Position numbers and translations under genes: made by a program
Shown: in pieces, positions 32,989 through 41,292 of the stretch
How positions within the stretch are numbered: the stretch's first letter is position 1
Layout: every line of letters starts with the position of its first letter
From: Mycolicibacterium iranicum
GTDB taxonomy: Bacteria; Actinomycetota; Actinomycetes; Mycobacteriales; Mycobacteriaceae
Length of the DNA stretch: 44,408 nucleotides
Direction: 5' to 3'
Assembly: GCF_001650495.1 (NCBI RefSeq)
Contig: NZ_LWCS01000042.1
Coordinates: 264-44,671, forward strand
Notes under the pieces: generated by a model
The model's input: only the letters and a program-made list of their open reading frames with translations
The model's database searches: none
What the model was told of the DNA's origin: nothing

Positions 32989-33603
32989 TTAGACGACCGA
33001 AAACCCGGACGGCAGGTCTTTGCGTCCGGTCAGCGCCAGCAGCACCGGTGTGCCCTGCCCGAGTGCGACGGAGATCCGTGCGGCGAGCGCCGCGGTGTCG
33101 GCGAGAACGTCCGCCGGCGGGGTGTAGTCGATTCCGACCGCGTGCGCGATGTCGATACCGTGCACCGCCATCTCGAAGGTTCGCGTCGGCAGATACGTGC
33201 TCAACCGCATGCCGAGGCCGCCGATCACCTCGATCAGCGGGTCGTCGACGGCGGCGAGGTCGGCGAGCACCTGCGCCACCAAGGTGTCGACCGCGGAGGC
33301 GGGATCGGCGCCCAGGTCGCGTCCAGCCTGACGGCCGCGTTCGACGATCGCGTCGTCGCCGATTCCCGCGGATATCTCGCGAATGGCGGCGTAATAGGCG
33401 GCGGCAGAGGTGATGGTCTCGCGCTGCGCCGGGGCATTGAGGTACGTGCTGACGGTGATCAGTGAGCGCGAGGTGTGGCCGACGAGGTCGCGCACGCTCC
33501 AGGCGCCGAGGCCTGGTTCCTCCCATGCCGTGTCCGGGATCCGGCGCACGAGCGCGGCCAAACTATGTGCCGCAGACTCGAATACAGGATCAGGTGCGGT
33601 CAT
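32989..33603 (-). CDS. DinB/maleylpyruvate-isomerase-fold protein
   Basis: Protein of 204 residues resembling the mycothiol-dependent maleylpyruvate isomerase N-terminal domain (DinB-like four-helix bundle). The family signature LGAWSVRDLVGHTSRSL lies near the start and the second metal-site helix is TRTFEMAVHGIDIAHAVG. Members often use mycothiol and a divalent metal; the substrate is unknown. ATG 33603 follows the citA stop by 7 bases, so it is in an operon behind citA. It is convergent with the sugar transferase gene. Confidence 0.82.
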   Translation of the reverse strand: MTAPDPVFESAAHSLAALVRRIPDTAWEEPGLGAWSVRDLVGHTSRSLITVSTYLNAPAQRETITSAAAYYAAIREISAGIGDDAIVERGRQAGRDLGADPASAVDTLVAQVLADLAAVDDPLIEVIGGLGMRLSTYLPTRTFEMAVHGIDIAHAVGIDYTPPADVLADTAALAARISVALGQGTPVLLALTGRKDLPSGFSVV

Positions 33604-33610
33604 CGCCGGT

Positions 33611-34732
33611 CTACTTCCGGCTCAGCCGGTCCCAGCCTTCGACGGACTCCGGGCTGCGGGGCTGTGGGCCGACATAGATCGCCGAGGGCCTGACGAGCTT
33701 GCCCAGCCGCTTCTGCTCCAGAATGTGCGCGCACCATCCGGCGGTGCGGCCGCAGGTGAACATCGCCGGCATCATCTTGGGTGGCACCTTTGCGAAATCG
33801 AGGATGACGGCCGCCCAGAACTCGACGTTGGTCTCGATCGCTCGGTCAGGTCGACGCTCGCGCAGTTCGGCCAGCGCGGCCTGCTCCAGCGCCGCGGCCA
33901 CTTCGTAGCGGGGTGCTTGCAGACGTCTGGCAGTCGCGCGGAGCACGCGGGCGCGCGGGTCCTCGGCCCGGTAGACGCGGTGCCCGAAGCCCATCAATTT
34001 TTCGTTGCGGTCCATGATTCCCTTGACCACGCCGCGGGCATCGCCGGTCTGCTCGGCCTCTTCGATCATCGGGATGACGCGTGCCGGCGCGCCACCGTGA
34101 AGCGGGCCGCTCATCGCACCGATCGCTCCCGACAGCGCCGCGGCGACGTCGGCGCCGGTCGAGGCGATGACGCGGGCGGTGAAGGTCGACGCGTTCATGC
34201 CGTGCTCGGCGGCGCTCACCCAGTAGGCGTCGATCGCCTCGATGTGCCGCGGGTCCGGCTCGCCCTGCCACCGGGTCATGAATCTGGCGGTGACGGTGTC
34301 GCATTCGTCGACGGTGCGCTGCGGCACGGCCGGCTGGTAGATCCCGCGTGCGGACTGGGCGACGTAGGACAGGGCCATCACCGAGGCGCGGGCCAGCTGG
34401 TCGCGGGCGGTCTCGTCGTCGATGTCCAGCAGCGGCGGGTAACCCCAGATCGGCGCGAGCATCGCCAGGCCGGCCTGGACGTCGACGCGGACGTCACCGC
34501 TGTGGATGGGTAGCGGAAATGGCTCGGCGGGAGGAAGGCCGCGGCCGAAGCGGCCGTCCACCAACAGGCCCCATACGTCGCCGAAGGTGATTCGGTGGGC
34601 GACCAGATCTTCGATGTCGACGCCGCGATAACGCAGTGCCCCGCCATCCTTGTCCGGTTCGGCGATCTCGGTTTCGAACGCCACAACCCCTGCCAGCCCT
34701 GGGGCGAAATCCTTCGGCACCGCAGTCGTCAT
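33611..34732 (-). CDS. citA: Citrate synthase 2 (CitA)
   Basis: Second citrate synthase of 373 residues, condensing oxaloacetate and acetyl-CoA. The family active-site motifs are present: GPLHGGAPARV with the first catalytic His and MGFGHRVYRAEDPRA with the second. RYRGVDIEDL is found near the N-terminus. It is shorter than and clearly different from the gltA2 product at 36354. ATG 34732; the open frame continues far upstream only as an antisense shadow of pdxH. It is divergent from pdxH, with 63 bases between starts. Corresponds to Rv0889c. Confidence 0.93.
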   Translation of the reverse strand: MTTAVPKDFAPGLAGVVAFETEIAEPDKDGGALRYRGVDIEDLVAHRITFGDVWGLLVDGRFGRGLPPAEPFPLPIHSGDVRVDVQAGLAMLAPIWGYPPLLDIDDETARDQLARASVMALSYVAQSARGIYQPAVPQRTVDECDTVTARFMTRWQGEPDPRHIEAIDAYWVSAAEHGMNASTFTARVIASTGADVAAALSGAIGAMSGPLHGGAPARVIPMIEEAEQTGDARGVVKGIMDRNEKLMGFGHRVYRAEDPRARVLRATARRLQAPRYEVAAALEQAALAELRERRPDRAIETNVEFWAAVILDFAKVPPKMMPAMFTCGRTAGWCAHILEQKRLGKLVRPSAIYVGPQPRSPESVEGWDRLSRK

Positions 34733-34795
34733 GCGCCGATTGTCGCACGCGTCGGCGAGCCGATCACTGGGCTCCGCCGGGCGTAGCGTTGGCGC

Positions 34796-35452
34796 GTGGG
34801 CACTTCTGATCACCTCGCACGGATGCGCGTGGAATACGGTTCGGCGGAGAAGGACGGTAGCCGTGATCTTGACGCGGACTGGCTGGATGTCGGCTGGGTG
34901 ACGCTGCTCAACCAGTGGATGACCGAAGCGCACCAAGCGGGTGTCTCGGAGCCGAACGCGATGGTGGTCGGCACCGTTGACGCAGAGGGCAGACCGGTCA
35001 CCCGAGCCGTTCTGTGCAAGAGCGTCGACGAATCGGGAATCTCGTTCTACACCAATTACGAATCCGACAAGGGTGAGCAGCTGGCGGCTCGTCCCTACGC
35101 GTCGGCGACGTTCCCGTGGTTTCCGCTGGGTCGCCAGGTCCACGTTCGCGGTGCCGTGACCAAAGTGTCGCCGGAGGCGACGGCCGACTACTGGAGCAAG
35201 CGGCCGCGCGGCTCGCAGCTGGGGGCGTGGGCCTCTCAGCAGAGCAAGCCGATCGCCTCGCGGGCCGCCTTGATGCGACAGCTCGCCGAGGTCACGGAAC
35301 GGTTCGCCGATGTCGAGGCCGTGCCGGTTCCGCCGCACTGGGGCGGCTATCTGATCGCGCCCGAGGTCGTCGAGTTCTGGCAGGGTCGGGAGAATCGGGT
35401 ACACAACCGGATTCGGCTGCGGGACGGCACTATCGAGCGCCTTCAGCCCTAG
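34796..35452 (+). CDS. pdxH: Pyridoxine/pyridoxamine 5'-phosphate oxidase
   Basis: FMN enzyme of 218 residues that makes pyridoxal 5'-phosphate. Hallmarks: RMRVEYGSAEKDG at the start, PNAMVVGTVDAEGRPVTRAVLCKS (FMN site; see near residues 53-76), YTNYESDKGEQLAARPYASATF, GSQLGAWASQQSKPI, and the C-terminal ENRVHNRIRLRDG with ERLQP, the normal end of the family. GTG 34796. Divergent from citA. By recall, M. tuberculosis has its pdxH elsewhere (Rv2607), so this position is a local difference. Confidence 0.95.
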   Translation: MGTSDHLARMRVEYGSAEKDGSRDLDADWLDVGWVTLLNQWMTEAHQAGVSEPNAMVVGTVDAEGRPVTRAVLCKSVDESGISFYTNYESDKGEQLAARPYASATFPWFPLGRQVHVRGAVTKVSPEATADYWSKRPRGSQLGAWASQQSKPIASRAALMRQLAEVTERFADVEAVPVPPHWGGYLIAPEVVEFWQGRENRVHNRIRLRDGTIERLQP

Positions 35453-35597
35453 GTCATCGGTTGCTTGGGTCGGTCGGAGGTGAGCAAAATGGGCGCGGAA
35501 TTGGGAGCCATTTGTGTTCGGTCTGCCGGCGTCGACAGCTGTCTGGACGTGCCATTTTCGCCCGCGAAGCGCCTCCTGAGGCGTTAGCATTCGGGGC

Positions 35598-36242
35598 GTG
35601 GCTGATTTCAGGGGGGAGCCGGTCCTCGGTTTGCGTGAACGCAAGAAGCGACGGACCCGCGCCACTCTGATCGACGCGGCCGTCGGGCTCTGCGACCGTC
35701 AGGGATTCGATGCCACCACCGTCGACCAGATCGCCGCCATCGCCGAGGTGTCGCCCCGGACTTTCAGCCGTTACTTCGCGACCAAGGACGCCGTTGCTCT
35801 GGCGCTCATCGACGAGGTGGTCGACTGTGCCGCATCGGAGCTGATGTTCCAGCCCCGCGACATCAGCAACCTCGAAGCACTGCGCCGCGCGTACGTCGCG
35901 ATGGCGCGCAACACCCGGCTCGCGTCGGGGGGAGCGTTGACCTCCGAGCGGATGCTGCAGATCCTGCGCATCGTGATGTCGTCGGCGACGTTGCGGCAGG
36001 TTTCGGTCGAATACCGGGCCAGCAAGGTCGACGCCATCATCGCTGATCGGATGGGCACCGACGTCGGTGACCGTAGGGTCAAGCTGATGGCCGCGGTGTG
36101 GGGAGCGGTGCTCATCACCGCGATGAGCGACCTCGCCGAGCGAAGCGTGACGGGGATCGACGTCGACGACGTGATCGCGGCGTTCGAGGGCACTTTCGCC
36201 GAGTTCGCCGGCGAAATAGCCGGTCTTGGCCAGCCGGTCTGA
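35598..36242 (+). CDS. TetR-family transcriptional regulator
   Basis: Regulator of 214 residues. The N-terminal helix-turn-helix (about 13-60) reads RERKKRRTRATLIDAAVGLC, then FDATTVDQIAAIAEVSPRTF and SRYFATKD, a standard TetR DNA-binding domain. The C-terminal half is a helical ligand-binding domain of the type annotated in mycobacteria with PF17754-like features. GTG 35598. It stands between pdxH and gltA2 in the same direction, with no tight coupling. Its target is unknown; the 145-base gap upstream is a natural place for an autoregulatory operator, but I found no convincing palindrome there. Confidence 0.88.
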   Translation: MADFRGEPVLGLRERKKRRTRATLIDAAVGLCDRQGFDATTVDQIAAIAEVSPRTFSRYFATKDAVALALIDEVVDCAASELMFQPRDISNLEALRRAYVAMARNTRLASGGALTSERMLQILRIVMSSATLRQVSVEYRASKVDAIIADRMGTDVGDRRVKLMAAVWGAVLITAMSDLAERSVTGIDVDDVIAAFEGTFAEFAGEIAGLGQPV

Positions 36243-36289
36243 CGTTGTAGCCGCCCCCCGCGGGCGTCGCTGCGGGAATGGGACTACCT

Positions 36290-36323
36290 TTTGTAGGCAG
36301 ACTCTGTTTGTAGCCAGACACCG
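36290..36323 (+). repeat. 17-base tandem direct repeat in the gltA2 leader
   Basis: TTTGTAGGCAGACTCTG (36290-36306) is followed at once by TTTGTAGCCAGACACCG (36307-36323), 14 of 17 bases identical. It ends 30 bases before the GTG of gltA2. A related TTGTAGCC occurs at 36245-36252. Two phased copies suggest a binding site for a dimeric or cooperative regulator. Confidence 0.5.
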
Positions 36324-36353
36324 TTGATCCGCGACGAACCCGAAGGGAACCCA

Positions 36354-37655
36354 GTGGCCGATAACGCCGAAGCCGGGCAGCACGCCACGCTGAAGTACCC
36401 AGGCGGCGAGCTTGACCTCGACATCGTCCAAGCCACCGAAGGCTCGGACGGCATCGCTCTGGGGTCGTTGCTGGCCAAGACCGGGTACACGACTTTCGAC
36501 GGTGGTTTCGTCAACACGGCCTCGACGAAGAGCGCCATCACATACATCGACGGCGACGCCGGCATCCTGCGCTATCGCGGCTACCCGATCGAGCAGCTGG
36601 CCGAGAAATCGACCTTCATAGAGGTCAGCTATCTGCTCATCTATGGTGAGCTGCCCTCGGCTGAGCAGTTGGAGAAGTTCACCACCCAGATTCAGCGGCA
36701 CACCTTGCTGCACGAGGACCTCAAGCGGTTCTTCGACGGCTTCCCCCGCGACGCGCACCCGATGCCGGTGCTGTCGAGCACGGTCAACGCGCTCAGCGCC
36801 TACTACCAGGATTCGTTGGACCCGTTCAATCCGCAGCAGGTGGAACTGTCCACGATCCGGTTGCTGGCCAAGCTGCCGACGATCGCGGCCTACGCGTACA
36901 AGAAGTCCGAGGGGCAGCCGTTCCTGTATCCGGACAACTCGCTGACGCTGGTCGAGAATTTCCTGCGCATGACGTTCGGGTTCCCGGCCGAGCCCTACGA
37001 GGTGGACCCCGAGATCGTGCGGGCGCTGGACATGCTGTTCATCCTGCACGCCGACCATGAACAGAACTGCTCGACGTCGACGGTGCGTCTCGTCGGCAGC
37101 TCGCAGGCCAACCTGTTCACTTCTATCTCCGGTGGCATCAACGCGCTGTGGGGCCCGCTGCACGGCGGCGCCAACCAGGCGGTGCTGGAGATGCTGTCGA
37201 AGATCCGCGACGGTGACGACGACGTCGCGACGTTCGTCAAGAAGGTGAAAAACCGCGAGGACAACGTCAAGCTGATGGGCTTCGGCCATCGGGTGTACAA
37301 GAACTACGATCCGCGGGCGCGCATCGTCAAGGAGCAGGCCGACAAGATCCTGGGCAAGATCGGCGTCAAGGACCCCCTGCTCGACATCGCCAAGGAGCTG
37401 GAGGAGATCGCGCTGACCGACGATTTCTTCGTCGAACGCAAGCTGTACCCGAATGTCGACTACTACACCGGCGTGATCTATCGGGCCATGGGCTTCCCGA
37501 CCCGGATGTTCACGGTGCTGTTCGCGCTGGGCCGGCTGCCCGGCTGGATCGCGCACTGGCGTGAGATGCACGGCGAGCCGAACAAGATCGGGCGGCCGCG
37601 GCAGATCTACACCGGCTACACCGAGCGCGACTACACGGAGATCTCCGGCCGGTAA
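36354..37655 (+). CDS. gltA2: Citrate synthase I (GltA2)
   Basis: Main TCA-cycle citrate synthase, 433 residues, type II size. The N-terminal beta-rich segment includes ATLKYPGGELDLDIVQATEG and the family FDGGFVNTASTKSAITYIDG region; active-site motifs are GPLHGGANQAV and MGFGHRVYKNYDPRA, and PTRMFTVLFALGRLPGWIAH lies near the end. GTG 36354 (VADNAEAGQ) has AGGG upstream; a start at 36324 would run into the repeat region. Corresponds to Rv0896. The tandem repeat just upstream may control it. Confidence 0.96.
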   Translation: MADNAEAGQHATLKYPGGELDLDIVQATEGSDGIALGSLLAKTGYTTFDGGFVNTASTKSAITYIDGDAGILRYRGYPIEQLAEKSTFIEVSYLLIYGELPSAEQLEKFTTQIQRHTLLHEDLKRFFDGFPRDAHPMPVLSSTVNALSAYYQDSLDPFNPQQVELSTIRLLAKLPTIAAYAYKKSEGQPFLYPDNSLTLVENFLRMTFGFPAEPYEVDPEIVRALDMLFILHADHEQNCSTSTVRLVGSSQANLFTSISGGINALWGPLHGGANQAVLEMLSKIRDGDDDVATFVKKVKNREDNVKLMGFGHRVYKNYDPRARIVKEQADKILGKIGVKDPLLDIAKELEEIALTDDFFVERKLYPNVDYYTGVIYRAMGFPTRMFTVLFALGRLPGWIAHWREMHGEPNKIGRPRQIYTGYTERDYTEISGR

Positions 37656-37659
37656 CTCC

Positions 37660-37725
37660 GGCACCGCAAGCAAGCGCGTCAGGCACCGCAACCAAGCGCG
37701 TCAGCCAGCGCGAACGCGCGCGTCT
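37660..37725 (+). repeat. 22-base tandem repeat (two near-identical copies and a degenerate third) after gltA2
   Basis: Units at 37660-37681 and 37682-37703 differ at one base. A third at 37704-37725 matches at 14 of 22 positions. Each ends with a GCGCGTC-type stretch. It starts 4 bases after the gltA2 stop. No hairpin plus T-run follows, so it is not an ordinary terminator. Confidence 0.6.
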
Positions 37726-37804
37726 GTACGGCGCGCACCGCGAAATCTGTCATTGCCCGCGCGCTTGTGAACGACGAACGTCACACCCTCGTCACTTGCC
37801 TCCG

Positions 37805-37832
37805 CAACAGTTGTAGTTTCACAATAGTTGTG
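37805..37832. promoter_or_regulatory. Clustered short palindromes overlapping the MFS start (likely MarR operator)
   Basis: CAACAGTTG (37805-37813), TTGT-N6-ACAA (37811-37824) and CACAA-TAG-TTGTG (37820-37832) overlap each other and the GTG start of the efflux gene. A MarR-type regulator is encoded directly downstream in the same operon. MarR proteins typically bind such AT-rich palindromes and repress their own operon. The link is inferred. Confidence 0.5.
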
Positions 37833-39268
37833 TGAGTGCAACTGTCGACATGACGCCCCGGCGCAAGGCCATCATTCTGGCCTCCTGCTGTCTGAGCCTG
37901 CTCATCGTGTCGATGGACGCGACGATCGTGAACGTGGCGATTCCGTCGATCCGGGACGATCTGGCCGCAACCCCGGCGCAGACGCAATGGGTCATCGACG
38001 TCTACACCCTGGTCCTCGCCTCGCTGCTGATGCTTGCAGGAGCGACCGGAGACCGGTTCGGCCGCAGGCGGGTGTTCCACATCGGCCTCGCGATCTTCGC
38101 GTTCGGCTCGCTGGCGTGCAGCCTGGCCCCGACCATCGACATGCTGATCGGGGCTCGGCTGCTGCAGGGCATTGGTGGCTCGATGCTCAATCCTGTTGCA
38201 CTGTCCATCATTTCGCAGATATTCACCGGGAAGGTGGAGCGTGCCAGAGCGCTCGGCGTGTGGGGTGGCGTCGTCGGGATCTCGATGTCGCTTGGCCCGA
38301 TCGTCGGTGGCCTGCTCATCGAAACCATCGGGTGGCGGTCCGTGTTCTGGATCAACCTCCCGATTTGCGCTCTGGCAATGCTCCTGACGTGGGTCTTCGT
38401 TCCCGAATCCAAGTCCTCGACGATGCGCAGCATCGACCCGGTCGGGCAGGGACTGGCCGTTCTCTTCCTGTTCGGGATCGTTTATGCGCTCATCGAAGGC
38501 CCGGTTCTCGGCTGGACCGACCCGCGCGTCGTCGGCTTCGGAGTCGCCGCCGTGGTGGCGTTCATGCTGTTCCTGCGCTACGAGTCGCGCCGCATCGACC
38601 CCTTCGTCGATCTGCGCTTCTTCCGCAGCATCCCGTTCACCACAGCCACCGTGTGTGCCGTCAGTGCGTTCGCGGCGTGGAGTGCTTTCCTGTTCATGAT
38701 GTCGCTGTACCTTCAGTCCGAGCGCGGCTTCTCCGCGATGCACACCGGCCTCATCTACCTGCCGATCGCTATTGGTGCACTGGTCTTCTCGCCGCTGTCG
38801 GGCCGTCTGGTGGGGCGCTACGGTGCTCGGCCGTCGATGGTCATCTCAGGCCTGCTCATCGCCGCCGCGGCCGCCATGCTGCTGATTCTGTCGGCGACGA
38901 CACCAGTGTGGGAGTTGCTGATCATCTTCGCGGTGTTCGGTATCGGATTCGCGATGGTGAATGCGCCGATCACCAACGCTGCGGTGAGCGGCATGCCGCT
39001 GGACCGGGCCGGTGCGGCGTCGGCGGTCACGTCGACAAGCCGTCAGGTGGGTGTGAGCATCGGTGTGGCGCTGTGCGGTTCGGTGGCGGGACCGGCGATG
39101 GCAACCTCCGGCGCCCACTTCGCCGCGGCGGCCCGCCCGCTGTGGTTGGTGTGTGCAGTGCTCGGTGTGCTCATCACTGTGCTCGGCCTGTACTCGACCT
39201 CGCCCAAGGCGGTGCGGTCGGCGGAGCGGTTGGCGCCGTGGGTGGCGGGTGGTGCGCATGCCCGATAA
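37832..39268 (+). CDS. DHA2-type MFS drug efflux transporter
   Basis: Transporter of 478 residues, about 14 hydrophobic segments, of the EmrB/QacA (drug:H+ antiporter 2) family. Motifs: SMDATIVNVAIPSI in helix 1, GATGDRFGRRRVF (motif A) after helix 2, LLQGIGGSMLNPVALSII, and the antiporter motif C region GPIVGGLLIETIGWRSVFWI. The substrate is unknown; drugs or toxic metabolites are usual. GTG 37832 lies inside the palindrome cluster with almost no leader, compatible with a leaderless transcript. Its 3' end overlaps the MarR gene by 11 bases. Confidence 0.92.
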   Translation: MSATVDMTPRRKAIILASCCLSLLIVSMDATIVNVAIPSIRDDLAATPAQTQWVIDVYTLVLASLLMLAGATGDRFGRRRVFHIGLAIFAFGSLACSLAPTIDMLIGARLLQGIGGSMLNPVALSIISQIFTGKVERARALGVWGGVVGISMSLGPIVGGLLIETIGWRSVFWINLPICALAMLLTWVFVPESKSSTMRSIDPVGQGLAVLFLFGIVYALIEGPVLGWTDPRVVGFGVAAVVAFMLFLRYESRRIDPFVDLRFFRSIPFTTATVCAVSAFAAWSAFLFMMSLYLQSERGFSAMHTGLIYLPIAIGALVFSPLSGRLVGRYGARPSMVISGLLIAAAAAMLLILSATTPVWELLIIFAVFGIGFAMVNAPITNAAVSGMPLDRAGAASAVTSTSRQVGVSIGVALCGSVAGPAMATSGAHFAAAARPLWLVCAVLGVLITVLGLYSTSPKAVRSAERLAPWVAGGAHAR

Positions 39269-39677
39269 CGCGCTCGCCGACGAGATCTGGGCCGATCTGG
39301 CTGCGTTCGTCCACGACCACCGCGACGGGTGGAAGAAGGCCGTTGTGGACCGAACGGGATTGCCGTTCAGCAGAATCCGAATACTGATGAGGCTGAGCCG
39401 TCGACCGATGACCGTCAAGCAGATCGCTGAGGCCGCCACGGTGGATGCGCCGGCCGCCACGGTCGCGGTCAACGATCTGGAGGACCGCGGTCTGGTGGTG
39501 CGCCAGGTCGACCCCAGGAACCGACGGTGCAAAGTGGTGTCGCTGACCGACGCGGGCCGCGACGTTGTCAACGCGATCGACGCCGTCCACGACCCGGCTC
39601 CCGACGTTCTGACGGCGCTTTCCGACGAGGACCTCACGACGTTACGCATGCTGCTCCACAAGCTGAGCAACGCCTGA
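39258..39677 (+). CDS. MarR-family regulator of the efflux operon
   Basis: Winged-helix regulator of 139 residues. The wHTH lies at about 45-95: FSRIRILMRLSRRPMTVKQI, AEAATVDAPAATVAVNDLED and RGLVVRQVDPRNRRCKVVSL, followed by TDAGR, the usual MarR wing and exit. ATG 39258 lies within the end of the MFS gene (11-base overlap) after a GGCGGGTGG; GTG 39252 is also possible. As in many emr/mar systems it probably represses the transporter it is coupled to. Confidence 0.9.
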   Translation: MPDNALADEIWADLAAFVHDHRDGWKKAVVDRTGLPFSRIRILMRLSRRPMTVKQIAEAATVDAPAATVAVNDLEDRGLVVRQVDPRNRRCKVVSLTDAGRDVVNAIDAVHDPAPDVLTALSDEDLTTLRMLLHKLSNA

Positions 39678-39697
39678 AGCTCGCTGCCGCAGGGAAT

Positions 39698-41257
39698 TCA
39701 GGCGCCCAGCACGGCCATCGCCGCGTTGTGTCCCCCGATTCCCGAGACCGCTCCACCGCGCCGGGATCCGGAACCACACAACAGAATTCGTTCGTGGCCT
39801 GTGGCCACACCCCATCGGCGGGCTGCGGTGTCCAACGGCTCGTGGTCTTCGGCGAAAGGCCATTCCAGGGCGCCGTGGAAGATGTTGCCGTGCGTCATCC
39901 CCAGCGCCGCCTCGAGGTCGGATGTCGTCTTCGCCTCGACACAGAGGCGGCCGGCCGAATCCTGCCAGAGCACGTCCTGAATAGGTTCGGCGAGAACAGA
40001 ATTCAGCGATGTCAGCACCGCCGACATCAGTCTGTCCCGAAGTCGATCGGGCGCCTCTGACGCGGCCAGGCTGTGAGGTGTGTGCAGGCCGAAAACCGTC
40101 AGCGTGTGCGCGCCGGCATCTCTCAATTCCGCGGACAGAATCGTCGGATCGGCCAGGGTATGACAATAGATTTCACATGGCAGCGGGTCGGGCACCGACC
40201 CCGATACGGCCCGCCGGAATGCGGCATCGAGCTGGCTGTAGTTCTCGTTGATGTGGAACGTTCCGCCGAAAGCCTGCTCCGGACTGACGCTCTCGTCGCG
40301 TAGCCGGGGGAGCCGCCGAAGCATCAGGTTGACCTTGATTTGCGAGCCTTGGGCGACATCGGGTTCGGCCTCTCCGAGGAGCCGGGCCAGTACCGCGGGG
40401 GTGACGTTGGCCAGCACGTGCCTGGCGCCGATCCGGTGCTCGACGTCGCTGTGCCGGTAGTGCACTTCGCCGTCCGGGTGGATGGCGTAGACCTCGGCGC
40501 CGGTGACGATTTCGGCGCCGAAGCCCGCCGCTGCAGCAGCCAGTGCCCCGCTGACCGAGCCCATGCCCCCGATCGGGACGTCCCAGTCGCCGGTCCCGCC
40601 ACCGATCAGGTGGTAGAGGAAACACCGGTTCTGTGCCAGGGATGCGTCGTCCAGGGCTGCGAACGTGCCGATCAGCGCGTCGGTGGCCATGACGCCGCGG
40701 ACGAGGTCGTGGGCCACCGCATCGGTGATGGCGTCGGCGATGGGGTGCTCGACGATCGTCCGCCACGCGTGTTCGGCATCGCGGCCGCCTCCCGCGAGCA
40801 CCGCCGCGCGCAGGTCCGAGCGAGTTCTCAGTGGTTCGGTCAGCGTCGGCCACAACCGCGATGTCACTGCGCGGCAGCGCCGGTAGAACTCGGTGAACCC
40901 GGCCTCATCGGCGGCCGCGTCGATGGCGCCGAACGCCGACTGCGGCCCGACCAGCAATCCGGTCCGGCCGCCGTTGTCGGGGTCGGGGGTGTACGACGAG
41001 TACGTTCGGCGCGCCAGCCTGACCCGCGCCCCCAGGTCGTCGACGATCCGGCGGGGCAGCAAGCTGACCAGATACGAATATCGCGAAAGCCGTGCGTCCA
41101 CCCCATCGAAGGGATGTGCGGAGACTGCGGCACCGCCGACGTGATCGAGCCGTTCGAGGAGGCGGACGCGGCGCCCTGCCCGGGCCAGATACGCCGCGGC
41201 GACGAGGCCGTTGTGACCACCGCCGACGATGACAGCGTCGTAACTGGGTTCCGGCAT
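39698..41257 (-). CDS. Phytoene-dehydrogenase-like FAD oxidoreductase (Rv0897c-like)
   Basis: Flavoprotein of 519 residues of the phytoene desaturase/amine oxidase superfamily. The dinucleotide loop is DAVIVGGGHNGLVAAAYLARAG (see residues 7-28), followed by LLERLDHVGGAAVS. The C-terminal FAD loop is near ILLCGSGSRRGGAVSGIGGH. The middle contains PIGGMGSVSGALAAAA, as in carotenoid-type desaturases. No carotenoid genes lie nearby and the substrate is unknown. ATG 41257. It is convergent with MarR (20 bases apart). Corresponds to Rv0897c. Confidence 0.9.
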   Translation of the reverse strand: MPEPSYDAVIVGGGHNGLVAAAYLARAGRRVRLLERLDHVGGAAVSAHPFDGVDARLSRYSYLVSLLPRRIVDDLGARVRLARRTYSSYTPDPDNGGRTGLLVGPQSAFGAIDAAADEAGFTEFYRRCRAVTSRLWPTLTEPLRTRSDLRAAVLAGGGRDAEHAWRTIVEHPIADAITDAVAHDLVRGVMATDALIGTFAALDDASLAQNRCFLYHLIGGGTGDWDVPIGGMGSVSGALAAAAAGFGAEIVTGAEVYAIHPDGEVHYRHSDVEHRIGARHVLANVTPAVLARLLGEAEPDVAQGSQIKVNLMLRRLPRLRDESVSPEQAFGGTFHINENYSQLDAAFRRAVSGSVPDPLPCEIYCHTLADPTILSAELRDAGAHTLTVFGLHTPHSLAASEAPDRLRDRLMSAVLTSLNSVLAEPIQDVLWQDSAGRLCVEAKTTSDLEAALGMTHGNIFHGALEWPFAEDHEPLDTAARRWGVATGHERILLCGSGSRRGGAVSGIGGHNAAMAVLGA

Positions 41258-41292
41258 GTCTCCAGTGTGCCGTGTCAGGCCGACGGCATGCG

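Noticed and set aside
34733..35665. Upstream extension of citA across pdxH (frame open for 684 codons in all)
   Set aside because: The citrate synthase fold starts at ATG 34732; the extension is antisense to a complete pdxH and has no homology pattern.
35454..37691. Open frame of 745 codons antisense to the TetR and gltA2 genes
   Set aside because: It spans two well-supported genes on the other strand and a gap, and its composition is that of a shadow frame.
37766..37785. Inverted repeat TGTGA-N10-TCACA as a further CRP site
   Set aside because: The arms fit CRP but the spacer is 10 bases instead of 6, so it is unlikely to bind CRP; it may be chance or another regulator's site.
37828..39387. 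Second plus-strand frame overlapping the MFS gene
   Set aside because: The 478-residue frame has clear transporter motifs; this one is Arg/His/Pro-rich and lacks membrane segments.
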